Shown: one piece after another, positions 26,596 through 36,921 of the stretch
Layout of the letters: every line of letters starts with the position of its first letter
How positions within the stretch are numbered: the stretch's first letter is position 1
From: Acetobacter orientalis
GTDB lineage: Bacteria > Pseudomonadota > Alphaproteobacteria > Acetobacterales > Acetobacteraceae
NCBI RefSeq assembly: GCF_000963965.1
Contig: NZ_BAMX01000010.1
Span: 1-64,000, forward strand
Reading direction: 5' to 3'
Length of the DNA: 64,000 nt
The notes under the pieces: generated by a model
What the model saw: only the letters and a program-made list of their open reading frames with translations
What the model was told of the DNA's origin: nothing
The model's database searches: none
Translations under genes and position numbers: made by a program

Positions 26596-27162
26596 ATGAC
26601 AAACGCAGCCCAGACAGATGCAGCCATAGCCGCTGCTGCGGCCGATGCCGTACCCATGCCCATTCTTGTTGCGCCCCACCCGGTGTTGCGTGCCAAAGCG
26701 CGTGACGTGCGCCCAGAAGATATGGACGAAATTCGCCGTGTTCTGCCCAGCATGTTTGCCGCCATGTATGAGGCACCGGGCATTGGGCTGGCCGCCCCCC
26801 AAGTGGGCATTGGCCTACGCTTTGTTATTGTTGACCTAGGCGAGCCAGAAGCACGTGAGCCTATGATCATGATCAACCCCAAGGTCATTGCCGAGGCCGA
26901 AACACTGGCCGCGCGTGAAGAGGGCTGCCTGTCTCTGCCTAACCAGTACGCCGAGGTAACCCGCCCCGAGCAGGTGCGCGTACAGTGGCAGTCTGTTAAT
27001 GGTGATGTGCTGGAGCGTGATGTTGATGGCCTGCTGGCAACCTGTATCCAGCATGAAATAGACCATCTTGAAGGTGTTTTGTTTGCAGACCACCTGTCTA
27101 CCTTGCGCCGCAACATGCTTTTGCGCCGTTTGGCCAAAGAACAGAAGCTCAAACGCAAATAA
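26596..27162 (+). CDS. def: Peptide deformylase
   Basis: This Fe2+/Zn2+ hydrolase removes the N-formyl group from nascent proteins. All three motifs are present: [17 protein letters not shown] (metal Cys) and HEIDHLEG (two metal His and catalytic Glu). The 188-residue protein has an Ala-rich N-terminal extension of about 20 residues. fmt follows by 20 bases on the same strand, so the enzymes that add and remove the formyl group are made together. Confidence 0.96.
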   Translation: MTNAAQTDAAIAAAAADAVPMPILVAPHPVLRAKARDVRPEDMDEIRRVLPSMFAAMYEAPGIGLAAPQVGIGLRFVIVDLGEPEAREPMIMINPKVIAEAETLAAREEGCLSLPNQYAEVTRPEQVRVQWQSVNGDVLERDVDGLLATCIQHEIDHLEGVLFADHLSTLRRNMLLRRLAKEQKLKRK

Positions 27163-27182
27163 AGCCGAAAAGGCCCAAAACC

Positions 27183-28115
27183 ATGCGCCTTGTTTTTATG
27201 GGCACGCCAGACTTTGCCGTACCCGCCTTGCAAGCACTGCACACTGCTGGCCACGACATTGTAGCGGTTTACTCCCAACCCCCACGGCCTGCCGGGCGGG
27301 GCAAGGCACTAAGGGCTTCCCCCGTGCAGCACGCGGCAGAGCAATTGGGTATTGAGGTACGCTGCCCGGTTTCTTTGCGCAAAAACACACAGGAGTGGGA
27401 GGCTTTTGCGGCCTTGCAGGCAGATGCCGCCGTTGTGGCTGCCTATGGGCTTATTTTGCCACAAGTTATGCTTGATACCCCACGCCTTGGCTGCCTGAAC
27501 ATTCATGCAAGCCTTCTACCGCGCTGGCGTGGGGCATCTCCCATTCAAAGCTCTATTTTAGCAGGTGATACCCAAAGCGGCGTTACCATTATGCAAATGG
27601 AAGCCGGGCTGGACACTGGCCCCATGCTGCTGCGTGAAAGTGTACCCATTACCGCCCACACAACCGCTACAACCCTGCACGATGCCTTAAGCGCATTGGG
27701 GGGCACTTTGGCCGTACAGGCACTAGCTGGCCCGCATGCCGCCGTACCCCAGCCCGAAGCAGGCGTGACCTACGCCCCCCGCCTAACCAAAGAAGATGGC
27801 CGCATTAACTGGCACGATAGTGCAGAAGCCATAGACCGCCGCATTCGTGCTCTTACCCCGTGGCCCGGCACCTTTACGCAACTGGCCGATGGGACAGTGC
27901 TTAAAATTGGCAATGCCCAGCCCAACCCAACGCAGCAGCATAACGCCCCCCCCGGCACAGTTTTAGATGGCACCCTAACCATTGCCTGCGGCACCGGTAC
28001 CCTGCGCCTACTGCAACTGCAAAAACCCGGACGCGGCATGATGGAAGCCGATGCCTTTTTGCGTGGCTTTGCGTTGGATAAAGGCACGCTCCTGCATAGC
28101 TTACCGGTAGAATGA
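27183..28115 (+). CDS. fmt: Methionyl-tRNA formyltransferase
   Basis: Fmt formylates initiator Met-tRNA using 10-formyl-THF. The 310-residue protein begins [16 protein letters not shown] and contains the formyl-THF site with the catalytic Asn and His ([18 protein letters not shown]), then the C-terminal tRNA-binding domain ([19 protein letters not shown], abridged). It overlaps truA by four bases (ATGA). Confidence 0.96.
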   Translation: MRLVFMGTPDFAVPALQALHTAGHDIVAVYSQPPRPAGRGKALRASPVQHAAEQLGIEVRCPVSLRKNTQEWEAFAALQADAAVVAAYGLILPQVMLDTPRLGCLNIHASLLPRWRGASPIQSSILAGDTQSGVTIMQMEAGLDTGPMLLRESVPITAHTTATTLHDALSALGGTLAVQALAGPHAAVPQPEAGVTYAPRLTKEDGRINWHDSAEAIDRRIRALTPWPGTFTQLADGTVLKIGNAQPNPTQQHNAPPGTVLDGTLTIACGTGTLRLLQLQKPGRGMMEADAFLRGFALDKGTLLHSLPVE

Positions 28116-28969
28116 CCCTTTCGGACACACACACACCTGCTGTACCCACTGCCACAGCAGAACTGCTAGAGCACACAGCCACCACCATGGCAGAGCCTAC
28201 AGCCTACCAACGTTGGGCCGTAAAGCTGGAATATGATGGTACCGGCCTTGTTGGCTGGCAACGCCAGCGTGAAGGAACATCTGTGCAAGGGCTGCTAGAG
28301 CAAGCAGCAACCCAAATGGCCAACGGGCGGCCTGTTAGCAGTATTACCGCAGGGCGCACAGATTCTGGCGTACATGCCACCGGCCAAGTAGCCCATCTCG
28401 ACTTTCCCGCAGATATGGCGCTCCTCCCCCACCGCGTGCGCGATGGCCTGAGCTACTACCTTAAACCCCACGCCGTTGTGGTGCTTGATGCGGCCCCCGT
28501 AGCCCAAGACTGGAGTGCTCGTTTTTCTGCCACATGGCGCTCTTACCGCTACCGCATTCTCAACCGCCAATCGCGCCCGGCCCTTGCCGCTACCCACGTG
28601 TGGCATATACGCGGCCCGCTTGACCTGGCACTTATGCAAGAAGGGGCCAACCACCTTATTGGCACGCACGACTTTACATCTTTCCGAGCTGTGGCCTGCC
28701 AAGCCCATAGCCCCATACGCAGCCTAGATACCCTGCGTATTGAACGCCACGATGATGAAGTCTGGATTATTGCGCAGGCCCGCTCGTTTTTACACCATCA
28801 AGTGCGTAACATGGTAGGCACACTCAGCCTTGTAGGCCAAAAACGTTGGAAGCCTGAGCGTATTGCCCAAGCCTTAGCCGCACGCTCGCGCTGTGCAGGT
28901 GGCCCCACCGCCCCGCCTGACGGCCTGTACTTAACCGGCGTTGGTTACGAGCCAGACCCCTTTGCCTGA
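28112..28969 (+). CDS. truA: tRNA pseudouridine(38-40) synthase TruA
   Basis: TruA isomerises U38-U40 in the anticodon stem-loop of many tRNAs. The catalytic Asp is in [13 protein letters not shown] near residue 88, with the family segments [18 protein letters not shown] and [13 protein letters not shown]. The 285-residue frame has about 25 non-conserved N-terminal residues, so ATG at 28187 ([10 protein letters not shown]) is an alternative start; the ATGA overlap with fmt favours 28112. Third gene of def-fmt-truA-UPF0178. Confidence 0.95.
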   Translation: MTLSDTHTPAVPTATAELLEHTATTMAEPTAYQRWAVKLEYDGTGLVGWQRQREGTSVQGLLEQAATQMANGRPVSSITAGRTDSGVHATGQVAHLDFPADMALLPHRVRDGLSYYLKPHAVVVLDAAPVAQDWSARFSATWRSYRYRILNRQSRPALAATHVWHIRGPLDLALMQEGANHLIGTHDFTSFRAVACQAHSPIRSLDTLRIERHDDEVWIIAQARSFLHHQVRNMVGTLSLVGQKRWKPERIAQALAARSRCAGGPTAPPDGLYLTGVGYEPDPFA

Positions 28970-29483
28970 CCACCCGACAAAACCCGCCGTACGCATTTTT
29001 ATAGATGCAGATGCCTGCCCCGTGCGCGATGAAACCTACCGCGTAGCTCACCGCTACAGGGTACACACCTTTGTGGTGGCCAACCAACTTTTAGGTGTAC
29101 CCGCCTCTGCCCTCATAGAGCGTGTTGTGGTGTCTGAAGGTATGGATGAGGCAGATAACTGGATTGCCGAGCACGTGCACGCGCATGACATTGTTATTTC
29201 CTCAGACATTCCGCTCGCTGCCCGGTGCGTTGCCAAAGGAGCCTGTGTGCTTGATGCCAAAGGCCGTATTTTAGATGAAAACGCCATTGGTATGGCTCTG
29301 GCTGTGCGTAACCTAATGGACGACCTGCGCTCTACCGGGGTTATTACACAAGGGGGACGCAGCTATAGCAAAAACGACCGCTCCTCTTTTCTCTCAGCAC
29401 TCGATACCGCTGTGGTAAAAGCCCGCAAACACGCTCTTAACCCTTTAAATAACCGCTTACGCATGCCCCCGTCGGGCCTTTGA
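28941..29483 (+). CDS. UPF0178/DUF188 (YaiI/YqxD) family protein
   Basis: A PIN-like fold family of unknown function. FIDADACPVRDE near the N-terminus and ISSDIPLAARCVAKGA carry the conserved acidic residues, and the C-terminus has the GRSYSKNDRSSFLSALD motif. No ATG exists at the expected start: only TTG codons at 28941 and 28962 precede VRIFIDADACP, and both overlap the truA 3' end, so translation is probably coupled to truA. Length is about 173-180 residues, slightly above the usual 150. Confidence 0.82.
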   Translation: MVTSQTPLPDHPTKPAVRIFIDADACPVRDETYRVAHRYRVHTFVVANQLLGVPASALIERVVVSEGMDEADNWIAEHVHAHDIVISSDIPLAARCVAKGACVLDAKGRILDENAIGMALAVRNLMDDLRSTGVITQGGRSYSKNDRSSFLSALDTAVVKARKHALNPLNNRLRMPPSGL

Positions 29484-29757
29484 GATTTAGACAAGACAGA
29501 ACGCACTTAAAGCCCGTCTTTAAAAAGCATGGTGAGCCATGCCGTGTTGGCAAAAACGGGACACCCACTTTTAACGTCTTTTTGTAAATGGTGCTTTAGG
29601 GGCTCTTATAAAAACAGCCTAGGCTAACCTCGGCCTGCTTTTTATACCTGCAAGCGCTCTCTTTTTCCGCTGATACATCGGGCATTGAGACTACAAGGCT
29701 GTCCATACCGTCACAAACAACCTACCAGCCTCTTCCCCCAAATTTTAAAACGGCGGC

Positions 29758-30381
29758 TTAGCCCGCCTTCATGCTAATGGCGGGCTGCAACAGGTCATTG
29801 AGTACCATGTAATGGGGGGGCAACAGGGCCGCCACGGCGTAAAGCGCAAAGGTTGCCAGTAACACAGCCGCATACAGCACAGCCGCACGCAGGCCACTAA
29901 GCCCCAGCCCTGCACGGGCCACAAACCACTGCAACCACAGCTCATACACGGCGGCCACAACCACAAGGGCTTTAATAAAGCCAGTTTGCTCCAACAGTGG
30001 CGGAAACAAGATAGCCGCCAGCAATGTAGCCACGAGTGTAACCAGCAGTACAATCCAGTTGCTCCATGTTGCTGCGGTAATATAGCGCAACCACAAAGCC
30101 CCTCTGCCCCACCGTTTAGCAAAAAAATGCGTGACAACAGCAGGCAGCAAAATGGTGCATAATGAGAGCACCACCTTGGTAGCGCCCATAATTTTATCTG
30201 GCACAAAGAAAAGCTGAAAAGCCCCAACCAGCAAAAAGGCCAATTGGGGTGCTAAAGCCGCACCAAATGAGTCTGGCGTGCCAGAAAAATTCTGTATGCC
30301 TTCGCGCCGCCCACTAGCGAGCAGCAACATACCCTGAAAAATTTTACGGCCATTACTAGACTGCGTTGAAAAACGAGACAT
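29758..30381 (-). CDS. Uncharacterised multi-pass membrane protein
   Basis: A 207-residue protein with about five hydrophobic segments after a polar N-terminus that contains GRREGIQNFSGTPDSFGAAL. I do not recognise the family; the layout is loosely like Yip1-type proteins. Its ATG overlaps the dapE stop (TAATG), so it is translated with dapE as the last gene of the rpmH-to-dapE cluster. Function is unknown. Confidence 0.75.
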   Translation of the reverse strand: MSRFSTQSSNGRKIFQGMLLLASGRREGIQNFSGTPDSFGAALAPQLAFLLVGAFQLFFVPDKIMGATKVVLSLCTILLPAVVTHFFAKRWGRGALWLRYITAATWSNWIVLLVTLVATLLAAILFPPLLEQTGFIKALVVVAAVYELWLQWFVARAGLGLSGLRAAVLYAAVLLATFALYAVAALLPPHYMVLNDLLQPAISMKAG

Positions 30382-31583
30382 TACGCCAGAACCCCTTCCA
30401 GAAAGGTCTGATAAATCTGTGTCAGGGTTTCAAGGTCGGCCACATCAGTATGCTCATCAACCTTGTGAATACTGGCCCCTACCAACCCAAATTCTGAAAC
30501 CGGGCAGTAATTGGCAATAAAGCGCGCATCTGACGTACCGCCCCCGGTATCGAGCTTGGGGTTCCGGCCGGTAATTTTCTCAATGGCCTGCACGAGTGCC
30601 GTTGTTTCTGGCCCCGGTGCGGTCAAAAAAGATTCGCCGCTAATTTTAATATCAACCTTAGCTTTGGGCGCATGCTGGCTGCATATAGTTTGCACCCAAC
30701 CACTCAGGGCCGCCCCTGTGTGCAGGTCGTTAAACCGGATATTAAGGCGCGCCTGTGCGCTTGCCGGTATAACATTGGTAGCCCCATTCCCAACATCAAC
30801 ACTGGTAACCTGTAGGCTTGAGGGCTCAAAATAGTCAGACCCGTTATCAAGCGGCTGAGCCTGTAGGGCTGCAAGAATGTTTAATAAACGGTGTACCGGG
30901 TTATCTGCCCTATGGGGGTAGGCAACATGGCCTTGTACGCCCTCAACCACAATATGGGCATTCAGGCTGCCACGGCGGCCAATTTTAACCATATCCCCCA
31001 TTGCGGCAGGGTTGGTGGGCTCACCCACTACGCAATAATCAGGTATCTGGCCTTCTTGGGCCATCCATTCCAACACTTTTTGGGTGCCGTAGGTGGCCGG
31101 GCCTTCTTCATCACCCGTAATAAGAAAGCTGATAGAGCCAGCAAGCAGCTCTGTTTGTGCAATAAGGCGCGCAACAGCAGCTACAAAAGCAGCAATGCCG
31201 CCTTTCATGTCGCAAGCACCGCGCCCGTATAGCACACCCTCGGTTATATGCGCCGCAAACGGCGGGTGCGCCCAGAGCGCCTCGTTACCGGGGGGCACAA
31301 CATCTGTATGCCCAGCAAAACAAATGTGGGGGCCTGTATGCCCGCGCCGTGCAAAAAAATTAGGGGTACGCTCGGCCCCTTCCCCATAGGGTAGGTGCCA
31401 CACAGTAAAGCCCAACTGCTCCAGCACGGCACCAAGTAAGTGCTGTGCCGGGCCGGGGTCTGGGCAGACAGAAGGCTGGCGGATCAAAGCCTGAGCAAGT
31501 GCCACTGGGTTTGTTGCTACAGGTAAACCCTGCCCTTCACCCATGCTCTCGATGGAGGAAAGGCCAGAAGAAGATCCGCTCAT
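30381..31583 (-). CDS. dapE: Succinyl-diaminopimelate desuccinylase
   Basis: DapE releases LL-diaminopimelate for lysine and peptidoglycan synthesis. An M20 di-zinc peptidase fold: ICFAGHTDVVPPG and GRGACDMKGG supply metal His and Asp, GDEEGPA the catalytic and metal Glu, and GGTSDARF is typical of DapE. The 400-residue frame has about 20 extra N-terminal residues, so ATG near 31541 is an alternative start. dapD lies 23 bases upstream. Confidence 0.95.
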   Translation of the reverse strand: MSGSSSGLSSIESMGEGQGLPVATNPVALAQALIRQPSVCPDPGPAQHLLGAVLEQLGFTVWHLPYGEGAERTPNFFARRGHTGPHICFAGHTDVVPPGNEALWAHPPFAAHITEGVLYGRGACDMKGGIAAFVAAVARLIAQTELLAGSISFLITGDEEGPATYGTQKVLEWMAQEGQIPDYCVVGEPTNPAAMGDMVKIGRRGSLNAHIVVEGVQGHVAYPHRADNPVHRLLNILAALQAQPLDNGSDYFEPSSLQVTSVDVGNGATNVIPASAQARLNIRFNDLHTGAALSGWVQTICSQHAPKAKVDIKISGESFLTAPGPETTALVQAIEKITGRNPKLDTGGGTSDARFIANYCPVSEFGLVGASIHKVDEHTDVADLETLTQIYQTFLEGVLA

Positions 31584-31606
31584 ACTTTTGTCTTATGCCC
31601 TAACAA

Positions 31607-32455
31607 TTAATCGCGCAGCAGGTCGTTAATAGACGTTTTGGAGCGAGTACGCTCGTCAACACGTTTCACGATAACTGCACACGCAAGCTGTGGGTTAGGT
31701 TTGCCATCTGGCCCAACGGGGTTAGAAGATGGCAGCGTACCCGGCACCACAACAGAGTAAGCTGGTACGCGGCCCATAAAGATTTCGCCGGTTGCGCGGT
31801 CAATAATCTTGGTTGACGCGCCCAAGAACACACCCATAGACAGCACAGAACCCCGCTCAACAATAACGCCTTCTGCCACTTCAGAACGGGCGCCAATAAA
31901 GCAGTTGTCTTCAATAATAACAGGGGCTGCCTGCAATGGCTCAAGCACGCCACCAATACCAGCGCCACCGCTAATATGGCAGTTGCTGCCAATTTGTGCA
32001 CAACTGCCTACTGTAGCCCATGTGTCTACCATGGTGCCGCTGCCAACATGGGCACCAACATTTACAAAGCTCGGCATAAGCACTGCACCCGGCGCAATAT
32101 GGGCGGAGTAACGAACCACTGCCCCCGGCACCACACGGAAGCCAGCTTTTTCAAACCGGGCCTGATCCCAACCCTGAAATTTAACGGGCACTTTGTCGTA
32201 AGCTGGGCCACCAGCAGCGGCACCCGGCACAACAACGCTATCGTTCAGGCGGAAAGACAGCAGAACAGCTTTTTTCAGCCATTCATGCACAACCCAACCG
32301 TTTTCGCTGGGAGCTGCAACGCGCAAACGGCCAGAATCAAGTGCTTCAAGCACTGTTTCAATGGCTTTGCGGTCTTCACCAACGGTGGCGGAAGAAACAC
32401 GGTCACGTGCTTCCCACAAAGTTTCAATATGCGCGCGGAGAGTTTCTTCAGTCAT
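31607..32455 (-). CDS. dapD: Tetrahydrodipicolinate N-succinyltransferase
   Basis: DapD transfers succinyl from succinyl-CoA to tetrahydrodipicolinate, the step before DapC and DapE. The 282-residue protein has an N-terminal helical domain and a left-handed beta-helix of hexapeptide repeats ([35 protein letters not shown]). Together with dapE it gives the succinylase branch of the lysine pathway. About 200 bases separate it from argB. Confidence 0.96.
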   Translation of the reverse strand: MTEETLRAHIETLWEARDRVSSATVGEDRKAIETVLEALDSGRLRVAAPSENGWVVHEWLKKAVLLSFRLNDSVVVPGAAAGGPAYDKVPVKFQGWDQARFEKAGFRVVPGAVVRYSAHIAPGAVLMPSFVNVGAHVGSGTMVDTWATVGSCAQIGSNCHISGGAGIGGVLEPLQAAPVIIEDNCFIGARSEVAEGVIVERGSVLSMGVFLGASTKIIDRATGEIFMGRVPAYSVVVPGTLPSSNPVGPDGKPNPQLACAVIVKRVDERTRSKTSINDLLRD

Positions 32456-32659
32456 AGAACACCGTCAGACAAAATGAATATTTACCGGGGCACAACACCC
32501 CCGGTACGAAAAAAGAAGGCTGCAAACCATGCGGACAGGGAGTGCTCCTGTCAACGCATGCCTGTGCAAAAGGCACAGCACCATGGCTGATTGCGCATGG
32601 TTCTAACCCCAGCCTTGCCCGCTCTAAGCACCCAAAGGGCCTAGAGCAGCGGCAGGCGC

Positions 32660-33565
32660 TTATTCAGCCCTAATAAGCGTGCCAGAGCCAGAGGCCGTAA
32701 ACAGCTCAAGCAAACAGGCATGGGGTATGCGGCCGTTAATAATAACAGCGGCTTTAGCCCCTGCCTGCACAGCCTCAATGCAGGTTTCAACCTTTGGAAT
32801 CATACCACCCGTAATAACGCCATCTGCAATGGCTTTACGGGCCTGCTCGGCAGTGAGTTCGGGAATGAGGTTGCCCTCAGCATCCAGCACGCCGGGTACG
32901 TCAGTTAGCATGAGCAAGCGCGTGGCATGCACGGCACCAGCAACGGCACCAGCCGCTGTGTCGGCGTTGATGTTATAGGTTGCGCCATCTTCACCTAAGC
33001 CAACCGGGGCAATAACCGGAATAAGGCCAGAGCCAGACAGGGCATAAATAACACGGGGGTCAACCTTTACCGGCTCACCTACAAAGCCTAGGTCAAGCAC
33101 GCGCTCAATCTGGCTATCTGTATCGCGCACGGTGCGTTGCAGCTTACGCGCAGTTATGAGCTTGCCGTCTTTGCCAGAAATGCCAACAGCCAGAGCCCCT
33201 GCTTGGCTAATAAGCTCCGCCACCTCTTTATTGACGGAACCAGCCAGCACCATTTCAATAACATCAACCATATTGGCATCTGTTACGCGCAGGCCATCAA
33301 CAAAATTGGAGCGGATATCAAGCCGCTTGAGCATGGCGTTAATCTGTGGGCCACCGCCATGCACGACAACTGGGTTAACCCCTACCAGTTTCAGTAACGC
33401 AATATCGCGGCCAAAGGTGTGGGCCAGTTCTGGGTCGCCCATGGCGTGTCCGCCATATTTCACCACAATGGTGTCTCCGGCGTAGCGGCGCAGGTACGGT
33501 AGGGCACCGGCCAGAATGGCGGCCTCGTGGTGTGGCTCCATAGGAGGGTATTTGGCAAGGGTCAT
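32660..33565 (-). CDS. argB: Acetylglutamate kinase
   Basis: ArgB phosphorylates N-acetylglutamate in arginine synthesis. The 301-residue protein shows [13 protein letters not shown], the substrate-binding [27 protein letters not shown] and [10 protein letters not shown]. The N-terminal helix ([12 protein letters not shown]) is the kind found in arginine-inhibited hexameric enzymes. It follows engB by 42 bases in the minus-strand cluster. Confidence 0.95.
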   Translation of the reverse strand: MTLAKYPPMEPHHEAAILAGALPYLRRYAGDTIVVKYGGHAMGDPELAHTFGRDIALLKLVGVNPVVVHGGGPQINAMLKRLDIRSNFVDGLRVTDANMVDVIEMVLAGSVNKEVAELISQAGALAVGISGKDGKLITARKLQRTVRDTDSQIERVLDLGFVGEPVKVDPRVIYALSGSGLIPVIAPVGLGEDGATYNINADTAAGAVAGAVHATRLLMLTDVPGVLDAEGNLIPELTAEQARKAIADGVITGGMIPKVETCIEAVQAGAKAAVIINGRIPHACLLELFTASGSGTLIRAE

Positions 33566-33607
33566 ACGCGAAAGATCCTGCTGCTAAAATCTGCCCACAA
33601 AAGGCGT

Positions 33608-34285
33608 TCAGGAAGTCGGAAGGGCAAAGCCCGCAAGCTCGGCACGCAGTGCCTCTATCCCTTCCCCAGCCTCACTGCTGGTCAGAGACAAAAAGGGGCA
33701 GGCAGCGGGGTGCTTGGCGGCAATAGCCTGCATGGCCTCCTGCTTACGCGCCATGGCCTGCGGCTTAACCGCATCACACTTGGTAAGCACAATCTGAAAA
33801 CTCACTGCCGCCCGGTCTAACAGCTTCATCACGTCTATGTCTGTCTGCTTGAGCTCAATACGGGCATCAAGCAGCAACAACACACGTTTAAGCTCTGGGC
33901 GGCCACGCAAGTAGTCAAACATCATTTCCTGCCAGTCTTCCTTAACAGACTTGGCAGCCTTGGCGTACCCATAACCCGGCATATCAACCAGCATAAGCCG
34001 GTCTGCCAGATTAAAGAAATTAAGCTGTTTGGTGCGCCCCGGCTCTGACGACGCGCGCGCCAAGGCCTTACGCCCCGTAAGCGCGTTAATCAGGCTCGAT
34101 TTACCCACATTAGAACGCCCTGCAAACGCAATTTCTGGCAAAGTTTGCGGGGGCAGTTGCCCCAGCTTTTGCGCCCCAAAAATAAATTCGCAAGACCCGG
34201 CAAAAAGCAGCCGCCCTTCCTCAAGGGCGGCGGTAATCTGGCTCTCGTCTTTCAGCTCTCTAAAAGAGTGTACGGCATCTGGCAT
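33608..34285 (-). CDS. engB: Ribosome biogenesis GTPase YihA/YsxC (EngB)
   Basis: A small essential GTPase acting in late 50S assembly. G1 GRSNVGKSSLINAL, G2 region PGRTKQLNFF, G3 DMPGYGYAK, G4 LTKCD and G5 SLTSSEAG are all visible in 225 residues. Start overlaps the yidC stop (TAATG). The rnpA-yidC-engB order is common in alphaproteobacteria. Confidence 0.95.
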   Translation of the reverse strand: MPDAVHSFRELKDESQITAALEEGRLLFAGSCEFIFGAQKLGQLPPQTLPEIAFAGRSNVGKSSLINALTGRKALARASSEPGRTKQLNFFNLADRLMLVDMPGYGYAKAAKSVKEDWQEMMFDYLRGRPELKRVLLLLDARIELKQTDIDVMKLLDRAAVSFQIVLTKCDAVKPQAMARKQEAMQAIAAKHPAACPFLSLTSSEAGEGIEALRAELAGFALPTS

Positions 34286-36048
34286 TAGTTTTTGCTCACC
34301 ACCGCTTTTTTATCAGCTGATTTAAAGCGGCCCATAATAATAACCTGCTGCAAGGCGGTCAGAATATTGCTCCAGCTATAGTAAATAACCAGACCAACAG
34401 GCTGATGCGCCATAAAGAAGGTAAAGAGCAGCGGGATAAAGCTCATAACCTTCTGCTGCGCGGGGTCCATGCTGGTAGCGCTAGAGCTGATGCGCTGCAT
34501 CAGGAACATGGTGCCACCATAAATGATTGGCCAAGCCCCAAGAGACAGCAAAGCCAAAAGCTGTGACGGATCAAACGGGATAAGACCAAACAGGTTGAAA
34601 ATGTTGGTCGGGTCTGGCGCAGAGAGGTCTTTAATCCACCCAAAGAACGGCGCATGCCGCATTTCAATGGTAACATACAGGTCTTTATACAAGCACCAGA
34701 ACACAGGGGCCTGAATAAACAGCGGCAGGAAGCCACCAAACAGGTTCACCCCTTCCTCACGGTAAAGCTGCATCATTTTCTGCTGCATCACCATCGGGTC
34801 GTCTTTGTAGCGGGCGCGTAGCTGGTCAACCTTTGGCTTCAGACGGCTGGTTTTCCATGTCATACGCATTTGCTTAATGGTAAGCGGCAGAAAGGCCAGC
34901 TTCACAATCACGGTAAAGGTCAGCAGGGCCAGACCAAAATTACCCATCATGGAATACAGCCAGTCCAGCACAAAAAACACCGGACGGGTCAGGAATGAGA
35001 GCCACCCAAAGTCTACCGCTTTCCAGAACATAGGCACATGCAGCGCCTTCTCGTACTGGTCAAGCAGGCGTACTTCTTTGGCACCAGCAAATACATGGGC
35101 CTGCACACTCGCACTTTGGCCTGCGGCAACCTGCACAGGGGCTGTGGCAGTAAAGCCTACCTGGTACATGCCGTTTTGCGGCTGGTAGCCATAGGTGCCC
35201 ACAACTTGCTCAGTTTGGTCTGGCAGCACAGCCATAAGCCAGTATTTATCTGTAATACCAGCCCAACCACCTACACCTTGGTGGCTCCATGCAACATTGT
35301 TGGGGGGTACACCATCAGCCTTAACAGACTTGTAAGACCCTTCGTTCAGGCGGCCATCAATAACGGAAATGGGGCCTTCATGCACCAGCATGCCGCCGTT
35401 AGTTTCGGGCGTATAGCCACGGTTTACACGGTAGTACGGGTAAAGCGCTACAGCTTGGCCGGTCTGGTTATGCACGCTCTGCGTAACCGTGAACATAAAG
35501 TTCTGGTCAATGTTCAATGCAATTTCAAAGGTCAGACCCTGCCCGTTATCCCAGCTTAGGGTTACGGGGTGGGTTGCATCTAAACGGGTGGCATCTGCTT
35601 TCCAGAGCGTTGTGGCATCAGGCAAATGCACGGCAACATCTGCCGGCGCGCGCCAGCCAAAATCAATATAGTCCGGCTTGGGCTGGTTGGCGTGGCTAAG
35701 CACCCGCACATCTGGGCTGTTGGCGTCTGTTGTTTCACGGTAGTTTTTCAGTACCAGGTCATCCAGACGGGCACCGCGCAGGCTCAGGCTCCCTTGTACG
35801 GCGGGGGCATCAATTACCACACGTGTCTCTGGGCCATCTGGCTGGCCAGAGGCCTCTACGCTTTGTGCAGCCGTTGCAGGCTGAGCAGCCTGCCCTTGCG
35901 CCCCTGTGCCTTGGGCGGCAGGGGCCGAAATATTTTGCTGAGGGGCTGACGCAACAGGCGCTTTAGGTGCCTGCGGAAAGAAATAGTCAAACCCGATAAG
36001 AACCGCGGCTGACAGCAGCGTTGCCAGTATAAGACGTCTTGTATCCAT
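34285..36048 (-). CDS. yidC: Membrane protein insertase YidC
   Basis: YidC inserts proteins into the inner membrane alone or with SecYEG. The 587-residue protein has an N-terminal membrane anchor (LATLLSAAVLIGFDYFF), an Ala/Gln/Pro-rich linker, a periplasmic beta domain, and the five-helix core with LALLTFTVIVKLAFLPLTIKQ (abridged) and QAPVFWCLYK. A short basic tail ends the protein. No yidD lies between it and rnpA. Confidence 0.96.
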   Translation of the reverse strand: MDTRRLILATLLSAAVLIGFDYFFPQAPKAPVASAPQQNISAPAAQGTGAQGQAAQPATAAQSVEASGQPDGPETRVVIDAPAVQGSLSLRGARLDDLVLKNYRETTDANSPDVRVLSHANQPKPDYIDFGWRAPADVAVHLPDATTLWKADATRLDATHPVTLSWDNGQGLTFEIALNIDQNFMFTVTQSVHNQTGQAVALYPYYRVNRGYTPETNGGMLVHEGPISVIDGRLNEGSYKSVKADGVPPNNVAWSHQGVGGWAGITDKYWLMAVLPDQTEQVVGTYGYQPQNGMYQVGFTATAPVQVAAGQSASVQAHVFAGAKEVRLLDQYEKALHVPMFWKAVDFGWLSFLTRPVFFVLDWLYSMMGNFGLALLTFTVIVKLAFLPLTIKQMRMTWKTSRLKPKVDQLRARYKDDPMVMQQKMMQLYREEGVNLFGGFLPLFIQAPVFWCLYKDLYVTIEMRHAPFFGWIKDLSAPDPTNIFNLFGLIPFDPSQLLALLSLGAWPIIYGGTMFLMQRISSSATSMDPAQQKVMSFIPLLFTFFMAHQPVGLVIYYSWSNILTALQQVIIMGRFKSADKKAVVSKN

Positions 36049-36197
36049 TGCTGGCCAGCTGGCCCCCTTGCACGAAACCTAAAGATTAACACCACCGTAA
36101 AGCACGGAGTCTTAACGGCACTCTGGTTGCAGCGCAGGATGAGAAGAAATGCAAGCCGAGAAAACAGACCCCCACCATAATCCAATCTGGATTTATG

Positions 36198-36605
36198 TTA
36201 TTTTTGGGCTGTGTGTGTTTTCCTGTCGGCTTCGGCAAGGCACTGAGTTAACGCCTTGCGAAAATCCGCCACCAGGTCCGTAAAAAGACGTTCACCCGTA
36301 GCAGCACGACCTATCAAAACAAGGTCAAGACCATTGAGCGGCATTTCGGCTTCTACCACTCTTACCACTTCACGCAACCGGCGGCGAGCCCTGTTGCGTA
36401 CTACGGCGTTCCCGACCTTTTTGGTAACCGTAAAGCCTACTCGTGCGGCTTCCGAATCTTTGCGCCGGAAAACTTGTAGAACAAGACCCCGCACAGGTGC
36501 TTTACGCCCCCGCGCAGCCAGAAAGAGAAACTCTTTGCGTGTTTTCAGGCGCTGGGAACGTTCTAACGGCGCCCCCGCCCCTTCTGGGCCTTTATTCCGG
36601 TGCAT
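36198..36605 (-). CDS. rnpA: Ribonuclease P protein component
   Basis: RnpA is the protein subunit that assists the RNase P ribozyme in removing tRNA 5' leaders. The 135-residue basic protein has RLKTRKEFLFLA, the central FTVTKKVGNAVVRNRARRRLREVVR (abridged) RNR motif. Twenty-three bases separate it from the rpmH stop, so the pair is co-transcribed as in most bacteria. Confidence 0.93.
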   Translation of the reverse strand: MHRNKGPEGAGAPLERSQRLKTRKEFLFLAARGRKAPVRGLVLQVFRRKDSEAARVGFTVTKKVGNAVVRNRARRRLREVVRVVEAEMPLNGLDLVLIGRAATGERLFTDLVADFRKALTQCLAEADRKTHTAQK

Positions 36606-36628
36606 GATACCGGATAACCGGTAAAGAC

Positions 36629-36763
36629 TTAAGCAGAAAGACGCTTACGGCCTTTAGAACGACGGTTAGCAATAATACGACGGCCACCAACAGTTGCCAT
36701 ACGTGCACGGAAACCATGACGACGTTTGCGAACCAGCCGGGACGGTTGATAAGTGCGCTTCAT
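36629..36763 (-). CDS. rpmH: 50S ribosomal protein L34
   Basis: The 44-residue protein begins [18 protein letters not shown] and ends GRKRLSA, matching L34 end to end. GGGAGTG lies nine bases before the ATG. It heads the rpmH-rnpA-yidC-engB-argB-dapD-dapE cluster behind a consensus-like promoter. Confidence 0.97.
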   Translation of the reverse strand: MKRTYQPSRLVRKRRHGFRARMATVGGRRIIANRRSKGRKRLSA

Positions 36764-36832
36764 TACAGCACTCCCTTTTTACTATAGAGGACATGCAGGC
36801 AGCACTAAACCACCTACCCAGATCAGGGGCGG

Positions 36833-36861
36833 CTTATACTGTTCAGACTTGCACCCGTCAA
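36833..36861 (-). promoter_or_regulatory. Sigma70 promoter of rpmH
   Basis: On the minus strand, -35 TTGACG (36856-36861) and -10 TATAAG (36833-36838) are 17 bases apart. Predicted leader before rpmH is about 60 bases. Confidence 0.8.
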
Positions 36862-36921
36862 TCATAAGGGCAGAGTCTTGGCACTGCTTTTATCGCTTAA
36901 TTCTTAAAAAGAGTGTTTTCT

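Noticed and set aside
29610-29650. Hairpin with AGCCTAGGCT palindrome after the UPF0178 gene
   Set aside because: The palindrome is perfect, but the surrounding stem is imperfect and the following T-run only partly fits a terminator; too weak to list as a feature.
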